From NCBI RefSeq assembly GCF_024464655.1, contig NZ_JANHAV010000001.1, forward strand, positions 372,001 through 436,000: a stretch of 64,000 nucleotides of DNA, read 5' to 3'. Positions 25,143-33,512 of this stretch are shown here, piece by piece. The position numbers were made by a program, and so were the translations under genes. The DNA comes from Halobellus inordinatus. Lineage in GTDB: Archaea; Halobacteriota; Halobacteria; Halobacteriales; Haloferacaceae. The notes under the pieces were generated by a model. It was not told where the DNA came from. It did not search any database and worked only from the letters and a program-made list of their open reading frames with translations. Numbering within the stretch: position 1 is the first letter of the stretch; the number at the start of each line of letters is the position of its first letter.

Positions 25143-26417
25143 ATGAACGGAGCTTCCGTCGTCGTCGCCGGCGCAGGGCTGGCCGGGCTCGTCGCCGCCC
25201 GTCGACTCGCCGGCGCAGGCGCAGATGTGACAGTGCTGGAGCGCCGATCGACCGTCGGTGGCCGCGTCCGGACGGAGACGAGAGACGGATTCACTCTCGA
25301 CCGCGGATTTCAGGTGCTTTTCACCGCGTATCCGGCCGTCCGGCGGGAACTAGATCTGGCGGCGCTCGACCTCCGGTACTTCACGCCCGGCGCAGTCATC
25401 GCCCGGCCCGGATCACGCTCCGTCCTCTCGGACCCGCTGCGCGACCTTCGATCCGCGCCGGCGTCGATCCGCAACGACGAGGTGACGTTCACCGACAAGG
25501 TCCGGACGCTGTTCCTTCGGCAGCACGTCGACACGCGGACGGAGTCCGAGATCTTCAGGAGCGCCGATCGATCGATCCGCTCGTATCTCCGCGAGTGGGG
25601 CTTTTCGGACGACTACGTCGACAACTTCGTCGCCCCCTTCTACGGCGGAATTACGCTCGATCGGTCGCTATCGACCTCGAAACGCGTCTTCGAGTACACG
25701 TTCAAGGCGCTCTCGGATGGCCGCATCGCCGTTCCGGCTGCCGGAATGGCCGCGATTCCGGAGCAGTTGGCAGCGCGAGCGCGAAGCACGGGCGCGTCGA
25801 TCCGTCTCTCCGAACGCGTCGAATCGGTGACCGACCACGGCGACGGCGTCACCGTCGAGACCGACGCCGAGACGATCGACGCCGACGCACTCGTCGTCGC
25901 GACCGACCCCAAGGAGGCGAAACGCCTCACGGACGTCGCGGAGATCCCGACTGACGCTCGCGGGTGCGTGACTCAGCACTACCGGCTTCCGGACGACGTC
26001 GCGCCGACGACGCGGCGCAAGCTCCTGCTCAATGCCGGCGATCCGTCGCCGAATACGGTCGTGCCGATGTCCGAGGTCGCGCCGGAGTACGCACCCGACG
26101 GCGAGGCGCTACTCAACGCCACGTTCCTCGGCGACGCCGCACTCGACCGCGACGCTGGAGCCCTCGCCGACGAGACGCGCCTGACCCTGGAATCGTGGTA
26201 CCCCGACCGCGACTTCGCGGACCTCGACCCCGTCCGCACCCACCGGATCGAGTTCGCGCAGTTCGATCAACCGCCGGGCGTACACGACACGCTCCCGGAT
26301 CACCGCGCGCCGGGCGGTCGGACGTATCTGGCCGGTGACTACACCGCGTGGTCCTCCATTCAGGGTGCGATGCGAAGCGGTCGCGAGGTGGCCAGAGCGG
26401 TCGAGTGGGACTTCTGA
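25143..26417 (+). CDS. FAD-dependent oxidoreductase, phytoene dehydrogenase-like
   Basis: A 424-residue flavoprotein. The dinucleotide-binding motif VVVAGAGLAGLVAARRLAGAG is followed by VLERRSTVGGRVRTE, as in amine oxidases and carotenoid desaturases. Near the C terminus GRTYLAGDYTAWSSIQGAMRSG is the second FAD contact. It probably oxidises or isomerises an isoprenoid or amine; the substrate is not identifiable. The ATG at 25143 fits the glycine-rich start. It converges with the phosphoesterase gene, with a family-A repeat between their stops. Confidence 0.88.
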   Translation: MNGASVVVAGAGLAGLVAARRLAGAGADVTVLERRSTVGGRVRTETRDGFTLDRGFQVLFTAYPAVRRELDLAALDLRYFTPGAVIARPGSRSVLSDPLRDLRSAPASIRNDEVTFTDKVRTLFLRQHVDTRTESEIFRSADRSIRSYLREWGFSDDYVDNFVAPFYGGITLDRSLSTSKRVFEYTFKALSDGRIAVPAAGMAAIPEQLAARARSTGASIRLSERVESVTDHGDGVTVETDAETIDADALVVATDPKEAKRLTDVAEIPTDARGCVTQHYRLPDDVAPTTRRKLLLNAGDPSPNTVVPMSEVAPEYAPDGEALLNATFLGDAALDRDAGALADETRLTLESWYPDRDFADLDPVRTHRIEFAQFDQPPGVHDTLPDHRAPGGRTYLAGDYTAWSSIQGAMRSGREVARAVEWDF

Positions 26418-26446
26418 CTCCCGATCCGTGAGGGGCGCCGTACGGA

Positions 26447-26532
26447 CTCATAGGGGTTATCGTCACTGTTCGGAGATTCTCGCCGTCCCGTCCGGCAAGA
26501 AATCTATGGAGACTTACGATAACCCCTATCAG
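26447..26532. repeat. Inverted-repeat element family A, copy 2
   Basis: An 86-bp element with termini ATAGGGGTTATCGT (26450-26463) and ACGATAACCCCTAT (26516-26529), a perfect 14-bp inverted repeat, plus an inner stem AGATTCTCGCCG/CGGCAAGAAATCT. By eye it matches the copy at 59707 at about 76 of 86 positions. No coding capacity. Its right end supplies the TGA stop of the phosphoesterase gene. Confidence 0.85.
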
Positions 26533-27224
26533 AGCAATCGTCGAAACGACGCAAGCGGCGGAAACGTGAGGGCTTCGTCACTCCCGTCGTCGTAGATGGT
26601 CGGTCGGACGTCGTCGAGGTCGCGGACGAGTGGTGACTGGAGGTCGGATCCGCGCGCGTCGTTGACCTCGGCGCCCGCAGCCAGTCGCGAGAACGCGGGC
26701 AGCATCAGCACGTCCGCGCCCTCGTAGGCGGCCGGTGCGTCGAGAAAACACGGTCGCCGCTGCCCTTCGATGTCGATCGCCGGGTGGTCGTGTCCGATCA
26801 CGTACTGCTCGGCGTCGAGCGACGGCTCCTCGTGACCGTGACAGACTACGGTTCGTGGGTCCGCTGCGACGACGTAGGCGTCACGGGCGTCGTCGCGGAC
26901 GGCATCCAACATCGGGTCGTGATTCCCGCGAACGAACACGGGATCGCTTCCAGCCTCGCGGCACGCCGCTGCGAGTTCGGCGACCGTCTCACGACTCCGC
27001 TCCGAGATCGTCTCGAACCGGTGGAGCACGTCGCCGGCGAAGACCACGGTTGTCGGCTTTGCGCGGGTGAGCAGCGCGCCGATTCGGTCGAGCAGGTCGC
27101 GACGCTCACCGAGCGGAAACGCGACGTCTGACGCTTCGTTCCGCCCGACGTGGAGGTCGGCGACGACGAGCGCGTCCGCGGTCGGCAGGAAGACGCTCCG
27201 CGGGAGAAACTGGAAGCCGTCCAC
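26529..27224 (-). CDS. ICC-type metallophosphoesterase
   Basis: A 231-residue calcineurin-like phosphoesterase with metal-ligand motifs in order: DLHVG, AGDVLHRF, RGNHDPML, CHGHEEP and GHDHPAID. This subfamily often lies beside Lhr-type helicases and is thought to act on nucleic acid or nucleotides. Here the neighbours differ. The TGA stop falls in the terminus of a family-A repeat, and a second stop (TAG) follows directly, so the original C terminus may have been a few residues different. Confidence 0.92.
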   Translation of the reverse strand: MDGFQFLPRSVFLPTADALVVADLHVGRNEASDVAFPLGERRDLLDRIGALLTRAKPTTVVFAGDVLHRFETISERSRETVAELAAACREAGSDPVFVRGNHDPMLDAVRDDARDAYVVAADPRTVVCHGHEEPSLDAEQYVIGHDHPAIDIEGQRRPCFLDAPAAYEGADVLMLPAFSRLAAGAEVNDARGSDLQSPLVRDLDDVRPTIYDDGSDEALTFPPLASFRRLL

Positions 27225-27403
27225 GGTCGACGTACGGATGGGGCGGTCATATCGGTGACGGCAGCGGGAGCACGCACCGACGATGGCAGTGAGAGCACGC
27301 GTCGATGACGATAGCGTGACTACGCAACTGTGCTCTGCGGCTTGGGCGCCCCGCTCGTCGGGTTCCGGTGGGATTTTTCTCGGCGGCCTGCAAGGACGCC
27401 AGT

Positions 27404-28285
27404 ATGAGCGGAGCCCTCGAAGACAAGCGGACTGCGACGCGGTTTCGCATCCTCGTCGAAATCGCGGACCGGCAACCGGCGGTGAGCCAGGGCGAGATCG
27501 CCGAGGCCGTCGGCGTGACGAGCCAGGCCGTCAGCGAGTACATCCGAGAACTCGTCGACGACGGCTACGTCGAGAAGGAAGCGCGGTCGCGGTACCGCGT
27601 GACGAAAGAGGGCGTCGACTGGCTGTTCCAGGAGGCCAAAGGGCTCCAGCGATTCGCCGAGCACGTCACCGACGACGTGCTCGAAAGCGTCCAGGAGGAT
27701 GCCGCCATCGCGACGGCGACGATCGAGACCGGCGACACGGTGACGCTGTCGCTCCGCGACGGACTGCTGCACGCCTCGCCGGGCGGTTCCGGCCCCGCGA
27801 CCGGCGTCGCGACGACGAGCGCCGACCCCGGCGAGGACGTGAGCGTCACTGGCTTCGAGGGCGTCATCGAGATCGAGCCGGGCGAAGTCACCGTCGTTCA
27901 GGTTCCGTCGGCGCGCTCCGGCGGCAGCCGAGCGGTTTCGCCGGAGGAGTTGGCGGGGATCTGTGCCGATGCGGCTGTCGTCGTTGCGGCGGGAGTCGAA
28001 GCGGTCGTCGCGCTTCGAGCAGCCGAGGTCGACGTCGAAACGTCGTTCGCTGCCGGCGAAGTCGCCGCAGCGGCGGCCGCACGCGGTGTCGACAGCGTCG
28101 TCGTGGCCACGGCGGACAACGTGGGGCGCGTGACGGACGCACTCCGTGACAGCGACGTCCTGTACGAGGTAACCGAAGCCGGACGTGACGGGGCGACGCC
28201 GGCGGCCGGCGATCCGAACGAGGCGGGCGACAGCGACGAGGCGGGCGACAGCGACGAGGCGGGCGACAGCGACGGGGCGGACTGA
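27404..28285 (+). CDS. Winged-helix transcription regulator with metabolite-like C-terminal domain
   Basis: A 293-residue protein. A MarR-like winged helix covers about 8-70 (TRFRILVEIAD, VSQGEIAEAVGVTSQAVSEYIRELVDDG). The rest is alpha/beta, with VVVAAGVEAVVALRAAEVDVET and SVVVATADNVGRVTDALRDS; it resembles archaeal regulators of the COG1709 type. The C terminus is a tandem EAGDSD repeat encoded by an 18-bp unit. The start at MSGALEDKRTATRF (27404) is preferred over a longer in-frame start. Target genes unknown. Confidence 0.8.
   Translation: MSGALEDKRTATRFRILVEIADRQPAVSQGEIAEAVGVTSQAVSEYIRELVDDGYVEKEARSRYRVTKEGVDWLFQEAKGLQRFAEHVTDDVLESVQEDAAIATATIETGDTVTLSLRDGLLHASPGGSGPATGVATTSADPGEDVSVTGFEGVIEIEPGEVTVVQVPSARSGGSRAVSPEELAGICADAAVVVAAGVEAVVALRAAEVDVETSFAAGEVAAAAAARGVDSVVVATADNVGRVTDALRDSDVLYEVTEAGRDGATPAAGDPNEAGDSDEAGDSDEAGDSDGAD
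28220..28273 (+). repeat. 18-bp tandem repeat encoding EAGDSD
   Basis: GAGGCGGGCGACAGCGAC is repeated exactly three times (28220, 28238, 28256) at the 3' end of the regulator gene, with a degenerate fourth unit. It adds an acidic tail and is prone to copy-number change. Confidence 0.85.
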
Positions 28286-28424
28286 CACCGAGCGACGCCT
28301 CTCGATGCGGGCGAACAGGTGGCACGGGACTGCCCGTCTCCGAATCACACGGCGCGGTGTACCACGCAACCGCGAGACGCGCCGTGGCGAGGGCTACATT
28401 ACGCGCGGTCTGGCCGCGGCTCCG

Positions 28425-28433
28425 TATATAAAA
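28425..28433. promoter_or_regulatory. Orphan TATA box
   Basis: TATATAAAA inside CCGTATATAAAACC is one of the best TATA matches in the window, yet no gene starts within 30 bp on either strand. On the + strand it would start a transcript near 28455 that runs into the hairpin at 28468. Confidence 0.4.
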
Positions 28434-28467
28434 CCTCGCGCAGACCGGGGCTTCTGCGGCACTGGGG

Positions 28468-28486
28468 CTGTCTCTTAGTGAGACAG
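28468..28486. terminator. Hairpin between convergent transcripts
   Basis: CTGTCTC (28468-28474) and GAGACAG (28480-28486) pair perfectly around TTAGT, and GTTT follows. It is 3 bp from the stop of the J-domain gene (- strand), so it may be its terminator; it could also end a short + strand RNA from the TATA box at 28425. Confidence 0.45.
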
Positions 28487-28488
28487 GT

Positions 28489-29094
28489 TTACTCGCTCGC
28501 GTGTTCTCGTGCCGTTGCGTACGCTTCTTGGAGCTGCTTGAACTCCGCCTGTGAGCCGCCGTGATCCGGATGGACGGACTTCACGCGGTCGCGGTAGGCG
28601 GTCCTGACGGCCTCGGGACTGGCACCCCGCGAGAGATCCAGGTAGTCGAACGCCTCCGAGACCGGATCCGCTCTGGCGTTCGAGCGGGGACCGTGGGTGA
28701 AGGTGGGGACGTCGAACGGGAGTCGACGGCCGAGGGCGTGGACCGGCATCTCGTGCTCACAGAGGACGGTGTAGGTCCCTGCGCGTTCGAGTCTGAAGTA
28801 CGCCTGCGCGTCGAAGGTGATCGCGACGTCCCGGCGCGGCAAGTAGAATTCGATCGTCTCGCCGCGGACGACGTGGTCCTCGGCGAACGGCTCGGAAATA
28901 TCGCGGAGATACTCGCGAATCTCCGCGCGTCGGCGCGTCGAGCCATCGATTCGGTGGCCGGCGGGCGTCGGCTCGTCCGGAAAGAGGCGTCCGCCTACGA
29001 CGAACACGCCCGCGGCGACGACGGAGGCGATACCGCCCCCGAGGAGGCCGAAGACGAGCCACGGCGGCAACAACGAGACCCACTCCGGAAGCAC
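28489..29094 (-). CDS. Membrane-anchored J-domain (DnaJ-like) protein
   Basis: About 201 residues from a GTG start at VLPEWVSLLPPWL. One membrane helix lies near the N terminus (VFGLLGGGIASVVAAGVFVVGG), then a middle domain of unknown fold, and a C-terminal J-domain: DYLDLSRGASPEAVRTAYRD, the HPD motif in VHPDHGG, and FKQLQEAYATAR. The J-domain would stimulate an Hsp70 partner at the membrane. A longer frame reaches another GTG at 29172, but that lies only about 15 bp from the A/T-rich TATA at 29184-29197, too close for an archaeal start. Confidence 0.8.
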   Translation of the reverse strand: MLPEWVSLLPPWLVFGLLGGGIASVVAAGVFVVGGRLFPDEPTPAGHRIDGSTRRRAEIREYLRDISEPFAEDHVVRGETIEFYLPRRDVAITFDAQAYFRLERAGTYTVLCEHEMPVHALGRRLPFDVPTFTHGPRSNARADPVSEAFDYLDLSRGASPEAVRTAYRDRVKSVHPDHGGSQAEFKQLQEAYATAREHASE

Positions 29095-29278
29095 GTATAG
29101 ACACAGGGCGCCGTCCCTAAAGAATTTCTCGCCCGGGGCTCGTACTCCAGAGCCGAAGAGCGAGCGCGCCACGCATCCTCACCTATTATATATTAAAAAT
29201 TCGCTTCCGAGTACGTTTTATTCGGCGTCTCACGCTTCGGAAAGTACTTTAGTGATATCTGCGGACTTGCACACGCTA

Positions 29279-31567
29279 ATGGCTGTAGCTTGGCTGGACG
29301 ACGTGCGGTCCGCCGACATCGAGAGCGTCGGCGGAAAGGCGGCTTCGCTGGGCGAACTCACCGGGGCAGGGCTGCCTGTTCCCTCGGGGTTCGTCGTGAC
29401 CGCCGGGACATACCGTGAATTCATCGAGGACGCAGGCATCGACGAGGAGCTGTTTTCGGCTGTCGACGTCGATCACGAAGACACCGAGGCTCTTCGTGAG
29501 GCTCACGAACGTGCTCACGAACTTATTATGAACACCCCCGTCCCCGACGACGTTCGGGAGGGAATCCTCGCTGCGTACCAAGACCTCGGCGACGGCGAAC
29601 GCTTCGTCGCCGTCCGTTCGTCTGCAACCGCCGAGGACCTGCCGGACGCGTCTTTCGCCGGCCAACAGGAGACCTTCCTGAACGTCCAGGAGGACGCGCT
29701 GGTCGAGCGTGTCAAGGAGTGCTGGGCGTCGCTGTTCTCCCAGCGAGCGATCTACTACCGGAACCGACAGGGCTTCCCGCACGACCAGGTCGACATCGCC
29801 GTCGTCGTACAGGAGATGGTCGACGCCGAGAAGTCCGGCGTGCTGTTCACCTCGCACCCCTCGACGGGCGAGCCGCAGATCATCATCGAGGCCGCGTGGG
29901 GACTCGGCGAAGCGGTCGTCTCCGGGTCTGTCTCCCCGGACAACTACGTCATCGACCGGGACACTGCCGAAGTCGAGACCATCACGGTCGCCGACAAGAA
30001 GATGATGATGGTCAAAGACGAGGAGACCGGCGAGACCATCGAGACGGAGGTCCCCGACGAAAAGCGGAGCGCACGCGTGCTCTCCGACGAGGAGATCGAA
30101 GAACTCGTCGCGCTCGGTGAGCGCGTCGAAGACCACTACGGAACGCCGCAGGACGTCGAGTGGGCGATCCACGAGGGCGAGGTGTATATGCTCCAGTCGC
30201 GGCCGATCACGACGATCTCCGACGACGAGGAGTCCGCCGAGGCGGCCGCCGGCGCGAACGGCGGACAGGTCCAGGCAGGCGACACCTCTCAGTCCGGCGA
30301 CGTCCTCTTCCGCGGGCTCGGATCGAGTCCCGGGATCGCCTCCGGTGAGGCCCGGATCGTCACGAAACTCGACCACCTCGACCAGGTCGGCGAGGGCGAC
30401 ATCATCGTGACTGAGATGACGATGCCTGATATGGTGCCCGCGATGAAGCGCGCGTCGGGCATCGTCACCGACGAGGGCGGGATGACTTCCCACGCCGCGA
30501 TCGTCTCGCGCGAGCTCGGCGTTCCGGCGGTCGTCGGCGCCGGCTCGGCCACCCGGCAACTGGAAGACGGCCAGCCGATCACGATCGACGGGGACAAAGG
30601 GACCGTTCGCGAGGGTGCCGAGCCCGAGAAAGAGACGCCCGAACCCATCGAGGAGGCGCGACCGAAGACGCCCGTGAAACCGATGACGGCGACCGAAGTG
30701 AAGGTCAACGTTTCGATCCCCGAAGCCGCAGAGCGCGCCGCCGCGACGGGCGCCGACGGGGTTGGACTCCTCCGCATCGAGCATATGGTGCTCTCGCTCG
30801 GCAAGACGCCAACGAAGTACATTGCCGAGAACGGCGAGCGGGCGTACGTCGACGAACTCGTCGACGGCATCCGAACCGCCGCCGAGGCGTTCTACCCGCG
30901 TCCCGTCCGCGTCCGCACGCTCGACGCGCCGACCGACGAGTTCCGCCAGTTGGAGGGCGGCGACGACGAGCCACACGAGCACAACCCGATGCTCGGATAT
31001 CGCGGCATCCGCCGCTCGCTCGACAACCCGGATCTGTTCAAGCACGAACTGGAGGCGTTCAGGCGGATCTTCGAGATGGGCTACGACAACGTCGAGGTGA
31101 TGTTCCCGCTCGTCAACGACGCCGAGGACGTCTTCCGTGCACGGAATCTGATGGAACAGGCCGGCATCGACCCCACGAAGCGCGAGTGGGGCGTGATGAT
31201 CGAGACGCCGGCGGCCGCGCTCGAAGTCGAGTCGATGGCCGAAACCGGCATCGACTTCGTCTCCTTCGGGACGAACGACCTCACGCAGTACACGCTCGCG
31301 GTCGACCGCAACAACGAGCGCGTCGCCGACCGCTTCGACGAGCTACACCCGGCAGTTCTGAAGCTCATCGGCGACACCATCGAGACGTGCCGGGACCTCG
31401 ACGTCCGCACGAGTATCTGCGGGCAGGCCGGCTCGAAACCGCAGATGGTCCAGTTCCTCGTCGAGAAGGGCGTCTCATCGGTTTCGGCGAACATCGACGC
31501 CGTTCGCGATGTCCAGCACGAGGTCAAGCGGGTCGAACAGCGCCTCCTGCTCGATTCCGTTCGCTGA
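29279..31567 (+). CDS. ppsA: Phosphoenolpyruvate synthase
   Basis: A 762-residue enzyme that makes PEP from pyruvate and ATP for gluconeogenesis. Domains in order: ATP-grasp-like N-terminal (GGKAASLGEL, AVRSSATAEDLPDASFAGQQETFLNV), phosphohistidine swivel (GGMTSHAAIVSRELGVPAVVG), and PEP/pyruvate TIM barrel (VMIETPAAALEVE, FGTNDLTQYTL, and the catalytic Cys in SICGQAGSKP). The start at 29279 (MAVAWLDD) lies about 28 bp after GTACTTTAGTGA, consistent with leaderless transcription. A GAGTA half-site upstream may belong to a TrmB-type regulator. Confidence 0.96.
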   Translation: MAVAWLDDVRSADIESVGGKAASLGELTGAGLPVPSGFVVTAGTYREFIEDAGIDEELFSAVDVDHEDTEALREAHERAHELIMNTPVPDDVREGILAAYQDLGDGERFVAVRSSATAEDLPDASFAGQQETFLNVQEDALVERVKECWASLFSQRAIYYRNRQGFPHDQVDIAVVVQEMVDAEKSGVLFTSHPSTGEPQIIIEAAWGLGEAVVSGSVSPDNYVIDRDTAEVETITVADKKMMMVKDEETGETIETEVPDEKRSARVLSDEEIEELVALGERVEDHYGTPQDVEWAIHEGEVYMLQSRPITTISDDEESAEAAAGANGGQVQAGDTSQSGDVLFRGLGSSPGIASGEARIVTKLDHLDQVGEGDIIVTEMTMPDMVPAMKRASGIVTDEGGMTSHAAIVSRELGVPAVVGAGSATRQLEDGQPITIDGDKGTVREGAEPEKETPEPIEEARPKTPVKPMTATEVKVNVSIPEAAERAAATGADGVGLLRIEHMVLSLGKTPTKYIAENGERAYVDELVDGIRTAAEAFYPRPVRVRTLDAPTDEFRQLEGGDDEPHEHNPMLGYRGIRRSLDNPDLFKHELEAFRRIFEMGYDNVEVMFPLVNDAEDVFRARNLMEQAGIDPTKREWGVMIETPAAALEVESMAETGIDFVSFGTNDLTQYTLAVDRNNERVADRFDELHPAVLKLIGDTIETCRDLDVRTSICGQAGSKPQMVQFLVEKGVSSVSANIDAVRDVQHEVKRVEQRLLLDSVR

Positions 31568-31634
31568 TCTCCGGTACTCCCTGGTCTGATCGCTAAACGG
31601 AACCACTAAACGCGGACGGGAACTAAACGGCGCT

Positions 31635-32747
31635 ATGCAGCGGGCGGCCCCGCAAGAGTTCGACCGGGTTCTCTCGTCGATGTGCACGGAGCCACATCCC
31701 GCCGCGCGGGACGCGGCGGAGCGATTTCTCGCGACGAACCCGGGGGATCCGGCGACGTACGCCGAAGTCGCCGACCTCGAATCGCGCGCGGTGGCCGGAC
31801 TCGGGCGGCTCGCCGGCCTCGACGACGCAGCTACAGCCCCTTCGTCGTCACGAGCGGGCGCCGGCCGACCAGCGGCCGACGCCCCGTATGGATACATCAC
31901 GAGCGGCGGGACCGAGGCGAACATCCAGGCGCTCCGCTCCGCTCGGAACCGTCGGGACGTCGAGCACCCGAACGTCGTCGTCCCCGAGAGCGCGCACTTT
32001 TCGTTTCCCAAGGCTGCCGACATCCTCGACGTGGAGTTACGCTCGGTTCCGACCGACGACGCCCACCGCGTCGACCTCGACGGCGTGCGGGCCGCCGTCG
32101 ACGACCAGACGGTGTTAGTGCTCGGCGTCGCCGGAACCACCGAGTACGGCCGTGTCGACCCGATTCCGGAACTCACCAGAATCGCTCACGACGCCGGCGC
32201 GTACTGTCACGTCGACGCCGCGTGGGGTGGCTTTCTGCTCCCCTTCACCGACTACGAGTGGAGCTTCGCGCACGCGCCGATCGACTCGCTGACGATCGAC
32301 CCTCACAAGTGCGGGCGGGCGGTCATCCCCGCCGGCGGCCTCCTGTTCCGCGAACGCGCAGGCGTCGACGCGCTCGCGGTCGATACTCCGTATCTGGAGT
32401 CGACCTCGCAGGCGTCGCTGACGGGGACGCGGAGCGGGGCCGGTGTCGCGGGCGCCGTCGCCGCGATGGACGCACTGTGGCCTGACGGCTACCGCCGCGA
32501 GTACGAGCGCGCCGACCGTCTCGCGCGGTGGCTGGCGACCGAACTCCGGGAGCGCGGCTACGACGTCGCCGACGTGGCACTCCCGATCGTCGTCGCCGAC
32601 GTCGACGCCCCGACGTTCGAGCGGATCCGTGACCGGGGCTGGCGACTCTCCCGCACCGGTTCGGGGTTGGCTCGGATCGTCGTGATGCCACACGTCACCC
32701 GGGACGTGCTCCACGCCTTCCTGTCGGATCTCGACGAGATCCGGTAG
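31635..32747 (+). CDS. mfnA: L-tyrosine/L-aspartate decarboxylase (MfnA type)
   Basis: A 370-residue group II PLP decarboxylase. [19 protein letters not shown] binds PLP phosphate, HVDAAWGGF carries the PLP Asp, and [12 protein letters not shown] has the Schiff-base Lys. In haloarchaea, which lack methanofuran, the homologue most likely makes beta-alanine from aspartate for coenzyme A. It follows ppsA on the same strand after 67 bp. The length is normal. Confidence 0.92.
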   Translation: MQRAAPQEFDRVLSSMCTEPHPAARDAAERFLATNPGDPATYAEVADLESRAVAGLGRLAGLDDAATAPSSSRAGAGRPAADAPYGYITSGGTEANIQALRSARNRRDVEHPNVVVPESAHFSFPKAADILDVELRSVPTDDAHRVDLDGVRAAVDDQTVLVLGVAGTTEYGRVDPIPELTRIAHDAGAYCHVDAAWGGFLLPFTDYEWSFAHAPIDSLTIDPHKCGRAVIPAGGLLFRERAGVDALAVDTPYLESTSQASLTGTRSGAGVAGAVAAMDALWPDGYRREYERADRLARWLATELRERGYDVADVALPIVVADVDAPTFERIRDRGWRLSRTGSGLARIVVMPHVTRDVLHAFLSDLDEIR

Positions 32748-32824
32748 CCGCGCTCGCGTCTACGGCGCCGATTTCGCCCGGAAACTCAAGACTTACGACC
32801 CCGTGCGACTCACTCTCCGGTAAC

Positions 32825-33427
32825 GTGTCCCTCCCTGTCACGGCAGTACCGCTCGACCTCGTCGTCGACACGGCCAGCACTGTCGGTCTCGCGCTCGCGA
32901 GTGACCTGTTGCCCGACTTCGGTTGGCTCTCGGCGGCGGTCGAGACGGCGACGGGATGGCCCGGGCTGGGCATCATCTTCGTCTACTCGTTCCTCATCGC
33001 GTTCGCGCTGCCCGGTGTGAGCGAGATCGTTCTGCTCGCGCCGCTGAATCTCGGCCTCTCGGAGACGGGACGACTCGCGGTCATCACGCTCGTGACCGGC
33101 GTCGGAAAGGCAGCGGGCAGCGTCTTCGCGTTCCACATCGGCCAGGAGGTCAAGGAGGCGGGACCGGTCATCCGGTTCCTGCGGCGGTCCCGGTTCGACG
33201 TGATCGAGTGGTCCGAGCGCCGCACCGTCGACATCGCACAGAAGTGGGGCTACGCCGGGCTCGCGGTCGCGCTCTCGATCCCGTTCTTCCCGGACACCCT
33301 CTCGATCTACGCGTTCGCCGTGCTCGAAGAGGACTACGCGAAGTTCGCGGCCGCGACGTTCGTCGGGAGCGTCGGCCGCCTCGTCGTCACCGTCGTCGGC
33401 GTCGGCACCGTGCTGTCGATCGTCTAG
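32825..33427 (+). CDS. DedA/VTT-like membrane protein (YqaA type)
   Basis: A 200-residue membrane protein from a GTG start. It has about five hydrophobic segments. GIIFVYSFLIAFALPGVSEIVLLAPLNLG and a later GYAGLAVALSIPFFPDTLSIYAFAVLEEDYAKF resemble the paired re-entrant segments with a conserved Pro of VTT-domain proteins, and GKAAGSVFAFHIG fits the family Gly-rich helix. Such proteins act in lipid scrambling or envelope integrity. No ATG is available in a better position. Confidence 0.75.
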   Translation: MSLPVTAVPLDLVVDTASTVGLALASDLLPDFGWLSAAVETATGWPGLGIIFVYSFLIAFALPGVSEIVLLAPLNLGLSETGRLAVITLVTGVGKAAGSVFAFHIGQEVKEAGPVIRFLRRSRFDVIEWSERRTVDIAQKWGYAGLAVALSIPFFPDTLSIYAFAVLEEDYAKFAAATFVGSVGRLVVTVVGVGTVLSIV

Positions 33428-33512
33428 TCGGGGTCGCCCTCGCCACTGAGAGGCGGCCCGCCGGCGACTCCGAATCAGCGGGATTTTGGTGTCGCCGCTG
33501 AGAGTACCCCCT

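Noticed and set aside
29276-31045. 589-codon - strand frame opposite ppsA
   Set aside because: A shadow of the ppsA codon pattern; no family resemblance.
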